Source: Blastomussa wellsi
Lineage: Eukaryota; Cnidaria; Anthozoa; Scleractinia; Plerogyridae
Direction: 5' to 3'
DNA: 64,000 nt
Assembly: GCA_947652115.1 (NCBI GenBank)
Contig: OX393569.1
Location: 16,279,508 to 16,343,507, forward strand
Below, one piece after another: positions 29,701 to 41,700 of the stretch; the stretch's first letter is position 1; each line of letters begins with the position of its first letter. A program made the position numbers and the translations under genes. The notes beneath the pieces are model-generated. The model made no database searches. It saw nothing but the letters and a program-made list of their open reading frames with translations, and was not told the DNA's origin.

Positions 29701-32700
29701 AATCCACAGGACCTAAGATTCCTAGCGATGTATAATAAATATCGAATACAATCCCTACACTGGTACAATATGCGCTTCTAATAAAAAAAATATAGTAAAT
29801 CGTATTCAGTCAAACACCGTTATATCGATTGTGCCTAGCCTAGAAAGTGTCGCCCGTGTTTTCGCTGGCACTAGCCACGCGGTTCGCGCTGCATCGAGAT
29901 TTTGTGGGTAAGAAGATTTTGGTACGAGGTCTAGGCTTGACACCTCCGACATTCGCGGTCAGATCTACCAGTACAATGTCCGTATGGCCTAAGAGTAATC
30001 CCTCATTTTTCTCAGAGTTAGTTGACTAGGCGAGCACACAGGCGCGCGGAAAATTATATACTTATTTACAATTATTTACGTTCCAGGAATCTAGATATAT
30101 TTTTATTGATTGTTACCAAAATACTTCCACATATAAAACTATCTATTAGAAACCAATTATACAAAACCCTACCCTTAATTTGTAAAACGCTTTTTCTATT
30201 TATTTTAAACGCCTTTTTACGATAATCCATAGCATAAAGTTTTCATGAATTAATGGAGTGAGCGACAGCAATGCGCATATGCCGATTAATCAACCAATCA
30301 AAATGAATGCTAGAATCATACAGATTATTCTGTCGCCAAAATACCACTACATGTTATGGCTTAATTCGTTTGAGAAAGTTCCTTAACACTGGCTACAACT
30401 ATGAAAGACCTTCCCCTAGCCGTTGCCCAGGATTCTTCATCCCTGGATTCTTAAACTAATGAACAAATGAACCAGGCACGTTAAACACAACAACAGGAGC
30501 CAATAACCTTGTCAACTAACAATGTAATACATAGTATAAAAACAAACGCTACCTTGACGACATAAACTGGAATATTTTCTAAGGTTTCTGCTAGAAGACA
30601 CTCCGTTTACTGTAAGTGACTATTTTTTTTTTAAATTTCTAAATAATGTATGATTGAATTCCAATAAACTGGAAGTCTAAATATAGTTGAATGACTCCTG
30701 ATAAAAGATTAATAAACAAATGGGTTCCAAACAGGTACCAGAAAGATACTATTGTGATCTAGAGTCTAACTTTAGTACACTCTACTTTAAGCTGGAGTAA
30801 AAATAAAACTTAGATGGGAGGAAGGAACATGCATCAGAAAGACCCACGTCCTCCTCCTTTGCCGTGATTGATTTTTGCACAAATTTCGTGCACAATTTTT
30901 GCACAAATTTCAAGGGAATTGGTTCCTAAAGAACTTGTTACGCGGTGCTCGAAAGTTCAAACGCTGAGTATGTAAATCTAAACGAACCGTTTTTCTTTAA
31001 AAGTGATAAACCTCTTCAGTTCATAAATTAAGAGCGGTTTCCATCGGCTCTATTTCCAATTTCCAATGAATTTGGAATAACGCAATCAGTCGATTCGAAA
31101 CGGTAATTTTCGCTACTAGAAATCACATCAGTTCTGTTATGCAAATATGCAAGCACTGCAGAACACAGGGTTCTCAGTTTCTGGGCCATGTCGGAAGCTT
31201 TTGAACACCACTCCCACTGTGAAGTAAGGGATTGAAATATTGACTCAAGTGATTCTGGCTACGGAGGAATTCATAGGGTTACATTCGCAACTGGCACATA
31301 AAATAGAAACTTCTATGGCTTGATGAAACTACTAAACTAACGAAAAATGCGCAGATTCATTGGACAACAAGCAAAGGCTCCTAGTTCCAAGCAAAATCAT
31401 AATTATCATGATAGTTATCATAATTATTTACTTGTAATATTGCTATTATTTTTTAAATCGTTAGTATTATTTTTGCCGTAATTAACGATATATAATTGAT
31501 CTATCGATCAGTATAATCTTCACAAAATACCGGGCTGGCCTGATTTAGAGCCAGAGGTATAAAGAACTCCAGTGATTTGGTTTTGAGAAGATACCAAGCT
31601 ATCATCTTCTCAAGACAATTAAGGCATGGCTCTCGATTAATTGGACCAAAAACTTATGGGGTGGTCTATCTTCTGAGGCTTTATCAAGGACAATCTTAGG
31701 GCCTGGTTATATGAACCAGGCTGGCCCGTTTAGCCGGGCTTGTTTCAGTTTGACGAGATCTCGGCATGTCTGTTAAACGCAACGAAAATCGGACCAGCCC
31801 GGTTAGCCGACAAAGCAAACCAGCCCGGCTAACCGGCCAGTCCGACTCGTGTAATCGGCCCTTTAACTTTAGCAGACTAGCAACTTTGCAAATGCTGTGA
31901 AATTAATGAGTGACATATGCAAATGAGGTTACGTGACTTGTTACGGTCACAAAATTCGAAAAAATCTTTGAAGAAAAATGGCACCAGTTTAAAACATCAG
32001 TCTTTCAACTTTTCTTCAACCAGACAAGTCCAGAGGTTAGTATATGTAATAGGACTACATGCTGTCCAATTTGAAAATAATTGGATGAGTTCGAGGAATT
32101 TTTTGAATCCAATTATTTCCAAACAGGAAAGGCAGGTAGTCCTGTTACCTGTTAATTATATAGCAGCCAAAAATATATGAACGTGGCAAATGTTTCGCCC
32201 TCCAAACTAGTTTTTCTTGACAATTGATTGTTTTATGGAAGGTATCCAGATTTTTCTTAAATTGGACAGTTTGAGCAAAAACTATCCAATTTATTTTAAA
32301 TTTGGACAGTTGGCAAAAATAAATAAAAAATGCATTTGTTGACAATAATGGATTTTGGTGAAGCTATATAATTAAGAACGAAATACCCATGCACGGACTT
32401 TGTTAAATTTTCCATTAATTTCAAAAATAACCGGTATTTTTTACAAGTGCCCAGTCCTCCAGAAAAAGTTCATTCTCATTTTAAACTTTTTCAGAAAGTC
32501 CGGGCACAGAAATAAATTGCCTAATTAAGTTAAGCTTATGAAGCTAACAGCAGCATCCAGAACAATATAAAGTGGTATATAACAATATAAAGATTTGTAA
32601 GCTAAAAATAACCTTGACAGGTCATGCGACCTAATTTGCATACGTCATCCACATAAATTTAACAAGATTTGCAAACTTATTAGTTTGCCAAAGTTTTAGA

Positions 32701-32775
32701 TTGCCCTGGTTAAAGCCTCAGAAGATAGACCACCCCCTATGTTTTGTGTCCAATTATTGGGAGACCTGGCATGCC
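26711..32775. other. Intergenic region between BCAS3 and the P2X gene
   Basis: No gene recognised. Visible content: a CAAGGACTTTTCAAGG-type repeat (28340-28500), a SINE fragment with ACCGGGGTACTGTCC and GAGCAAGATACTTAATTC (29020-29100), a 166-bp GC-rich MITE (31698-31863), a dispersed repeat (about 32035-32110), and one arm of an inverted repeat shared with the end of P2X (31608-31688). The 199-codon frame at 28093-28692 overlaps the CAAGGAC repeat and is not convincing. Confidence 0.6.
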
Positions 32776-32793
32776 TTAATTTTCTTGAGTTTG
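31608..32793. repeat. Inverted repeat pair bracketing the P2X 3' end
   Basis: The arm at 31608-31688 (TCTCAAGACAATTAAGGCAT ... GGTGGTCTATCTTCTGAGGC) reappears inverted at about 32709-32793 (GCCTCAGAAGATAGACCACC ... CTTAATTTTCTTGAG). Arms are about 85 bp with scattered mismatches, separated by 1 kb. The right arm overlaps the last codons and stop of the P2X reading frame. Confidence 0.8.
31698..31863. mobile_element. GC-rich MITE with GGGCC termini
   Basis: Begins AGGGCCTGGTTATATGAACC and ends ACTCGTGTAATCGGCCCT, with mirrored GGCTGGCCCGTTTAGCCGGG and CAGCCCGGCTAACCGGCCAG inside. Noncoding, 166 bp. Confidence 0.65.
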
Positions 32794-35700
32794 TGTATTG
32801 TCGTCTTTTACTTCTGTAGAATCATTGTCGGTGCTTATGGGTGAATACTGCCTTTTGTCGCGATCCATGCTACCAGTGCTGTTAAGACCACGTGATCGCT
32901 ATTGATAAAACATAAAGATTGAATTAATTGGTTAATTAACAAATTAATATTTAATTAATCAAGTAAGTAGGTAAAACATCCACCGACATCAACTGCTGCT
33001 TGCTACAATCATGAATCGACCTTATATAAACATCTTTTTGGTTTGGCGCTCAATTGACGACAAGACCAATCAGGAAGAGAGAATGGTTAAAGATGTCTGA
33101 GAGAATTAAAATGGATTGAAATACAAGTTTTTTTATGTGTGGCTTGACTCAAAATGTATTTGTGATCAATACCTTAGAGGTATTTGAGGCTTGTTCCTTG
33201 CTAGTTATCTTCTGAGTTGCGCTCGAGGAGCTGCCATTCCCACGGAAACATATAATCAAAATATGATATTTGTTCATAAAATAACGTCCTTGATTCTCAT
33301 ATCCAAAGTGGTGTTTACTGGTATAAACACATAACATAGTGGCAGGTGGGTGGGGGTTGGGGGGGGGGGTGGGGGTACAGTTAAACAAATCTTGCCCATT
33401 GATGAGTATTCCACTCAATAGTAATGAATATCAATATTGATATTAATGAATGCAAAAACATGTATCTCTTTGAAAAAAATGTTTTGCTTTGAAAGGAAGG
33501 TGCAAATACCGTTTTGAGTGTCTTATTACATGAAATTTTCACAACACTTTAATTTCGCGATTTTTGCGATTTCAAAAATGTCGCAAAATTAAAGTGTCAC
33601 AAAAAATAAGTGCCGCAAACAGAAGATTACACAAAAATTATTGCATCCAATACTATAAATTAATTAGTTCTTACCCAGATTTCAACCTTGGGTATATGTA
33701 TACTATATTCTCAGACAGATTTTTTTAAAATTTTCGTTAGTTTTAGTCTCAATGTTATTAGCTTTGAACATGAACTGTTTTGTTGTTACTGTTGACATAA
33801 TAAGCTTGTTTGTTTTTACTAGTATAGTGCTGATTACATGTTCCTGCATACTGAAAGTCGTTTTATCCAAATTCAAGAAATGTTTAACACATTATCAAGG
33901 AGTAGTAGTAGAGGAGTCAAACAAATAACACCTGATCACCACAGTTTCATTTTCCTGTAACTCCCAGGTGAAAGAAGCAAGCAAAAGCTCGCTTCTTTCA
34001 CCTGGGAGTTACAGGAAAATGAAACTGTGGTGATCAGGTGTTATTTGTTTGACTCCTCTACTACTACTCAAGGCAATAGCCAAACATTTTACATTCGTAC
34101 AAATCCCAAAATTCATGCGAGTTTGGATGCGCCATTTTAGCAAAATCGCAAAATTAAAGTGTTGTGAAAAAATTGCGAAATAAACGTGTCACAAAAATTG
34201 CATGTAATAAGGTGAACGCCTCTATAAAACAAACAACTGGTGCTGGTCCCTTTGCACCATTTTTTCAGTCATTTTACTGTATCTAAACTTTCCATATGCC
34301 GGACACCTCATGTCTTGACTGCAATTCAGTACATACTTGAACAGAAAATGTCAAAAAAACCTAACAATTTGTTTGGTTTCTGTGGAAACTCCAGGCAATA
34401 AGTGGGTTCAACATGCAAAGAGGTACTGTTTTCTCACAACAGATTGTCTGTTTTCTAAAAAGAAGATTACATAATTACCTGATTGCCTTCAGATTCATTG
34501 TCTGAATCTGAATCATCAACCAGTAGATACTTTTTCTCTCTGTAGAAATACTTTTTCTGAAGCACATACAACACTACAATGTCAGAAAGAACTGTAGCCT
34601 GCAAAAGATAGAAAATGCCTGTTGTACATGTGTTCCAAAATGTATCATGGTGAGGTGGAAATATGTCACAGATTACTTTAATTTACTCTGGTTGTAATTG
34701 AGAGTTGTTGTTCTGAAAAAAATACAAGAACTAAAAAAATGAATTAGAAGCAATTAACTTTACAAATTCACAAGCTAACAAGTTCACAACATATTTTGTC
34801 AAATGGAGAAAAGGCTAGCAAGCAAGATAATCTTGCAACACTGCAAATGGTGATGTAATATGAGTACTTACAATGCCAAGCAGGGCAAGACCAGAGCCCA
34901 AATTGAGAAACAGAGGAATCACACTAAACTTGCCTCCCTAAAAATTATGCAAAAAGGGCAATTGTTATTGATTGGAATTAACACTAAACAAATAATTTAT
35001 TCAATAAAACTAAAAGATTAAAATATTACCTTATTTATTAGAATGTAATTATTAATAATAAAAGTAATTTTAATTACTAAAAAATATATTAAAATATTTG
35101 ATTAACCTCGCCATAAACTATGACCATAAAGCGTATACCATAGGCCTTAATCAGAACTCTGTACAGTTTGTTGTCTTGAACATAGTAATTGGCATATCTG
35201 AAACCAAGTTGAAACAAGAAGTTAGACTGGATTTTCAATTTATGAGCAGGAATTATTAATTCTTAACACTTACTAACAAAATGTATACCATTAAATAACT
35301 TAAATATAATTCAGTGCTTTCAATAAGCACCAGCGGCTGAGGAAAAGCATCAGTTACGTTGCTTTAGTTAATAAAAATGTCAGCTACTTTTTTCCTGAAG
35401 AAATTAAAGATTATTAAGAAACAGTCGATTGCTCTACTCAAACCAGCTGTCTATTTCAAATTTTATTGAAACACCTGATACAGTCAAACCTCTCTAATGA
35501 GGACACCCATGGGACAGAAAGAAAGGTGTCCATGTGAAAGAGGTCAATTGACTCCGCTGACAGTTTGAAGTGTCCAGTAACTAAAGGCAATCAGAGTTAT
35601 GCCTTTAATGTCTAATTGTTACTGAAGTTTTATAGTACTGTAGACAGTTTATTGAACTGGCTACTGTAACAGGGTTTTCTTTTGTAAAGCTTAGTTTTGC

Positions 35701-37854
35701 AAGTTACACTTTCCCTTTTCTTCTCTTTTCTCACATGTTATGGTATATTTATCTCTGAATAAAGCGTCAATGTTTGTGTAACAGCCAACAGAAAATTCAA
35801 CATACACAATTACAAATTATCATTCCCTGATCACTGTATTGTACATAATAAAGAGGTTACGTTTATATGCATTTGCTCTCTGAGGCTGAGATTTAGTGGC
35901 CGTTCCATATTATAGAGGTCTCTTAAAAGAAAATATAAGAAAATTTTGTCTGGACATAGGAAACTGTCCATACAGGTGCATGTCGTGTGTAGTGAGAGGT
36001 TCGACTGTAATTACTGTAATTACACACTGCATCTGCCAACTCTCACTCTTTAGGCAGCGTTTTACGCCCACGGGACAAAAATCTTGCACCTCGTTGAAAA
36101 ATTTGAGCTATATTTCATCTTTAAACAGAAAGCTTTTAAAAATATGTAAACTAGAAGCATTGAATGAAAAGAAAGCTACATCTAATTGTCATTACTTCCC
36201 TCAAATTCTCCCATTTTAGATGGAAAAAGTTCTTGCAACAAAGTTTGTTTCCAGAACATCCTAGGAAGACTTCAGTTATTGTCGGGTTGTCTTTGAAAAC
36301 CCTGACAAAACGATTTCACAAATCTTTGTCTGGGAAAAAGTTGGCAGGCAAAACACACACCTGAAATTATAGCCTGGAGCAATCGGTGACTTAGAATCAT
36401 CCAGTCTAAACAGAAAAAAATAACATGCACTTTACAATCACTGCTATGATCATTCATCACAATTTCATAATTGCAATTTTTTACAAGGATTTTCATTGAT
36501 GCGAAAGAATAATCTTAGGAGCACTGTAACAAGGAAAGGGAAAGCTTTTAATTAGTAAATTTATTCAATAGGTACCAAATATAAAATTAAAGATATTGAA
36601 TTGTACAATTACAGATCAGAAAGCAATTTATAAACACATTAAGAATCTGAAAACTTTTAGAATATGAACTGAACTACCGGTAACCATTCAAAATTAAAAG
36701 CTCTCAAGCAGATACAGATATAAATAATTATTATAACTATTAGCATTTTTATTACCTTCTGAATGAGTACCGAGGTTCGCAAAAATATGCCAGTGAGTCA
36801 AAGTTGCAGTTCCATGTTATGACTATGGCCATAACCCCACCCTTGAATGAAAAAAGTAAATAGCAGGGATTAAGTGTTAAACACGTAAAGTTTGAAGTTA
36901 AAAATATCTATTAACTAATGATACACTCTTTCAGTGCCGTAGCTAGCAAGAGGCAAGACAAGGCAGTTGCCTTGTCTAGATTTTACCACAAAATGAAATA
37001 CGTTCAAATGGGAATATATTCCCCAGTTGAACAAAATTGATTGTTCTGACAAAATACCTCACGAAAAATGCTAAAAGCATTCAGTGTTCAGAGCCTCTAG
37101 ATTTCAAAATTTTCTCAAGACAACCTCACCCCCAGGGAACTTTTCTGAAAGCACCCTAGCTAGCTGGGGATGGGACTGTTTTCAGGGGTGCAGGGGGATG
37201 CCATAGACCCCACAACTTTTGCCTCATCTACGTCAAAAGCTGGTTACAGCCCTGCTCTTTGCAATATCCACAAATCTCGTGAAAAGCGACAAAAAGATGG
37301 ATTTCCCAATTACAACCCATGCATCCACAGCATGTCACCATGTGAACCTGGTTAAGTATAAACTTCTGTTTTCATAGAGATCTGCTATGGCTATGACAAT
37401 TCAGGCATTAACTGAGCAGAACACACATGTCAAAGGTGCAGGAAAACATAGAGAAAAATAGAGATGAAACCCTCTGGGGGACACATGCTGGAGTATAAAG
37501 TTTATAGAAGGAAGTATCCCTCAGGGAATCCTCCTAAATAGGATGCATCATACCTTATATGCTATGTCATCAAAGTCAACATTTGCCAGTTCTACAATCT
37601 TTCCAAGGTTAAATATGGGGCATAGACGATTAGTGTCGGGGTCGTAATTACAGGTCTTTAAGTAGCTTGCATTGTCTGTTTTGATATTTCTCCTGCGTTA
37701 AAACATATTAAAACAAAAACAATTATTCAACATTTCTACCTATAATTTCCCACACAAAATTTTTGCTGGAATATATATCACCAAGATCACTGTAATCTCT
37801 GCAAGACTGGTGACATCTCAGTGATGCTAGTGAGGTTTAAATATAAGTATTAAA

Positions 37855-37885
<31 letters not shown>

Positions 37886-38751
37886 AATAATTATTAATGA
37901 GATCTGGATGAGAATGCCAAAATCTTTTCGAGATCTCACCAAGATCGCGGTGTCGGTGAATGCCCAAATCTCACCAAAGTCTCGCCCAATGCCAAAATTT
38001 GCGACAGGTACAAAACACAGGTCACAGGCCATAAGTCAGAGGCAGGAAAAAAGGAAAACTTGACCAACAATTATAGATTACACACCCCTGTAACAAGCAC
38101 CAGGGTCCTTTCATTATGCATCGCATAATTTATGCGATTGTTGAGTTGTTTTTTCCTACCTCTGACTTGTGATCTGTGTTTTGTATGCAAAATTTGTATG
38201 GGTTATTATTTCAACACTAAAAGTAGAAATTTCGATAACACTGATATTTGAATTGAGTATATCAGATGATTACTTACAGTGCTTCCCCAAACTTGGGAAA
38301 CTGTACATTGTTTTTAATAAGCAGTGTAAAATCTTTTGCACCATCAAGAAGTGGAACATTTCTCCTGCAAAAGTAACCAAATAGTACAGAAGCTCAACCT
38401 TGCACACCATGCAACATTTGTGTATAACGATATTAATATTATAAGAAGAACAATGACTGACAACATAATAATGCTAATGATAATGATAATAAGAATTTCA
38501 TTTTTAAAAGTGTATTTCAACAAAATAGGAGTCATTGTTGTAGCAAGAACAAAGAAAGTGACTGAGAATATTATTAGTATAATTTGGTTTTATCAACTGG
38601 GTTGATAATGCCAATTGGCCACCGTAAAGAGATTCAAGAGCGAATCGCTCCGACGAAGGGCTAACGCTCGAAACGTCAGCTCTTGAATCTCTTTACGGTG
38701 GCCAATTGACATTATCAACCCAGTTGATAAAACCAAATTATATTGTTATAC

Positions 38752-38796
<45 letters not shown>

Positions 38797-41700
38797 CTGA
38801 GAATATTATTAGGTGTGAAGGATTTTTGGGGGTTTTAAATTAGGAATTACTGACAGACTGTACCTATTTGGGCAAATATAAATTGATTAATAGTGTATTA
38901 TCTTGTGAGGTGGAGGGCAATGGACCATTCTTTAAGAGATATTTTACATCTAAGGATTTTAGCCAGGATGCAGTAACAGTACACTGGTTTGTACCAAATT
39001 ATACTGCAAGCTAGATAATTTGGTTTTATCAACTGGGTTGATAATGTGAATTGGCCACCATAAAGAGATTCGAAAGCTGACGTTTCAAGCGTTAGCCATT
39101 CGTCGGAGCATCACAGTTTCTTTAGAAACTTACCCCCTCTATACTACAAGCTAGTTTTCTTGCCAAAGAACATAACACAGTGGTTCTGGCCAGATCACAA
39201 ACTAGAAATCTAAGTCCAGAAACCAATGCACTGATCAGTTAACAAACACACCTCCCATAAGTGTTAGTTCACGTACCTCAAATTGTAGCCAGGCATGGGA
39301 AGTTCATCTATCTCCACTGGACACCAAGAGTAGATTTCACAAACATTATCAAATGGTTCTCTGTCAGCTTTCACACATTTTCCAGTCTTGAGTCCTTTAA
39401 AAGGAATTTAATTAATTTATTTAACATATTCTTTTAATACAATATGACATAATTGTATTAACAATAAGAGATTGAAAAGCAACAACCTACCACATTGATA
39501 AATTAATTAAATTTGGCAAAAAAAAAAGTGGATTCCTAAAAGTACTGTGACCGTGAGCAAACAAGGTAACATAGAGTACCATAGAAATTTCAGGACTGGA
39601 GACCACTGCCAAAACCTAAATTCACCTTCAGTTTTTGTTAAAGGGCCCAAGTCAGCCTCCGCAATTTTCGATGCCATGAAAATTATCAATGGAATTTTTT
39701 TGATGAAGCGAAATCTGGCTTATAATTTGCATTCCTGTAAGTTATGTTACCGGAAATGTTAAAATGAATTATCTTTAGCAAGTTTCTCAGTGATCTAAAT
39801 TAATTTCGATACGCTCTGTGTAAAATATAATACTGAAACTCTCGCATATAAACAAAAACAAATGTGTTGCTTATTATGGCCCTACTGCTCTATTCATGAA
39901 ATAAAATTTGATTTTTCCAGTTTGTCCATCAAAATTCTTGGTAGCTATTAGATACTCCTGTGTGACCTACCATGACCATTTTTGACAGGTTCTAATCGTT
40001 GACAGTCACTGTCCTGTTTGCACTTAACATCCTGAAAGCTTGGGTCCTCAGGACACGTGGACTGGGTTTGATTAGGTGAAATTATCATGTTTGTCATTAC
40101 AAAAACGGCATTATCTTCCTGTTGGTAAATGTAGTAGAAGGAATAATAGTTTGTACTAACAGTAGGTAAAGTCTGCATACGAGCCTAGTGGCCCATCAGG
40201 CCAGAGCTTAACCCAGTTTCTGCAGCATGAAGCGACAAAGAGCATTTCTACTACCCCCTGGATGGGATGCTAGTCCAGCGCAGGGTTACCACCCAGCAGT
40301 AAATTCGCCGGTACCCATTTATACACCTGGGTGAAGAGAGGCACTGTGAGCGTAATCAAGGCAATGCGTTTTTGCAAATCAAAGGTAAACAGGACTTTGC
40401 AAAAAAGAAAAGAAATAATTTCCCCAGTTTTGGCTGCCTTCTTTGCTGACGTTGCCATCACTGTTTGTTGTTGTTGTTATCACTTTTCAGGTCCAAAAAA
40501 AATGAATTATTGACAGTCATTTCCCATGCTTTATTTTCCACTATGACATCTTGTTGCTTTGGTCTGAAAACAAGCTGGTAATACCATGGAGTTCTGACGA
40601 TTACTTGATTAGATGTCATCCATTGCTCTGATGAGATGTCACTGATCATAACATGTCATCATAACAATCAGCTCATGACAGTAACATTTAACAGGTCACA
40701 AGTTCAAAGTTGCTAATGTCACTTCCATTTAGAGTTAAGCTACTAGGACACAAGCTTTTGGCCTGAAAGAAAAGTCTGATCCAGCACTGGTTTTCCTGCT
40801 GGGGGATAAGTTTGGCTTTTGTTCATGCAGTGGAAGTTCACCTGTCATGCCGACTGTGGAGCGGTGTTTTTGCATGTGATTGTTGAGGGATTCATGTGAC
40901 ATTAGGGAGCTTAAGCAAACCACAACGGCAACGTCAACGAAAATGTCGCTAAACAAAAGATTTAATGAGCAGTACAATAGCTCTGCACATGTGTTATAAT
41001 TTTTTGTACATTTCTTTACCCTCCTCTGCAAAACAACAACGTGAAATGACCAATTTCTGAGTACTTTTGAGAACGTGAACCTCGACGGCTAAATTTTCGG
41101 TTTTCTGTTTGCAAAATAAACGCCGTCCTCATATTTTCTACAAGAGCTATGTTTGAAAGCGAAAGATGCACCAAATACATCAAGACAATTGCGAAATTCG
41201 TGCGTAAAATATAAATTCATTTTTAAGCAGGCGTCTTCCTAGCCGTCACCGTTGTCATTGCTTAAGCTCCCTATTAACAGGCCACAGGGACCTGCTGTTC
41301 AAAGCTTCAAAACATTTGCAAAGGCAATGAACCTTCAGGGTAGACTTCCCCTCCCAAAGTTAGTGAGCATCTTTTTTCAGTGCTAATACTTCTATAACTA
41401 CACAAATTAATGCAACTTATACTTCAACATTGTATGAATACCTCTGGGGGTATAACAAAATCAGATGAGTCCCAGACATGTACACCTCCATAGAGCGGTA
41501 GTTCGTGGCTGCTGTTTGTCAGGTTTGTGAGTGATAGTCCCTTCACTTTTGTCGTTACAGAACTGTAGGGTTTCTGAAACTCCTGGTAGCCCTTCTTATA
41601 AATAATCACATACCTGAGAATTTAAGAGGAGTGAAAATTTGTTTGTTCAAAACCACCTTTCCTTACTGAAAGAGAAACTTCTTTCAGATGGCATTTGTTG

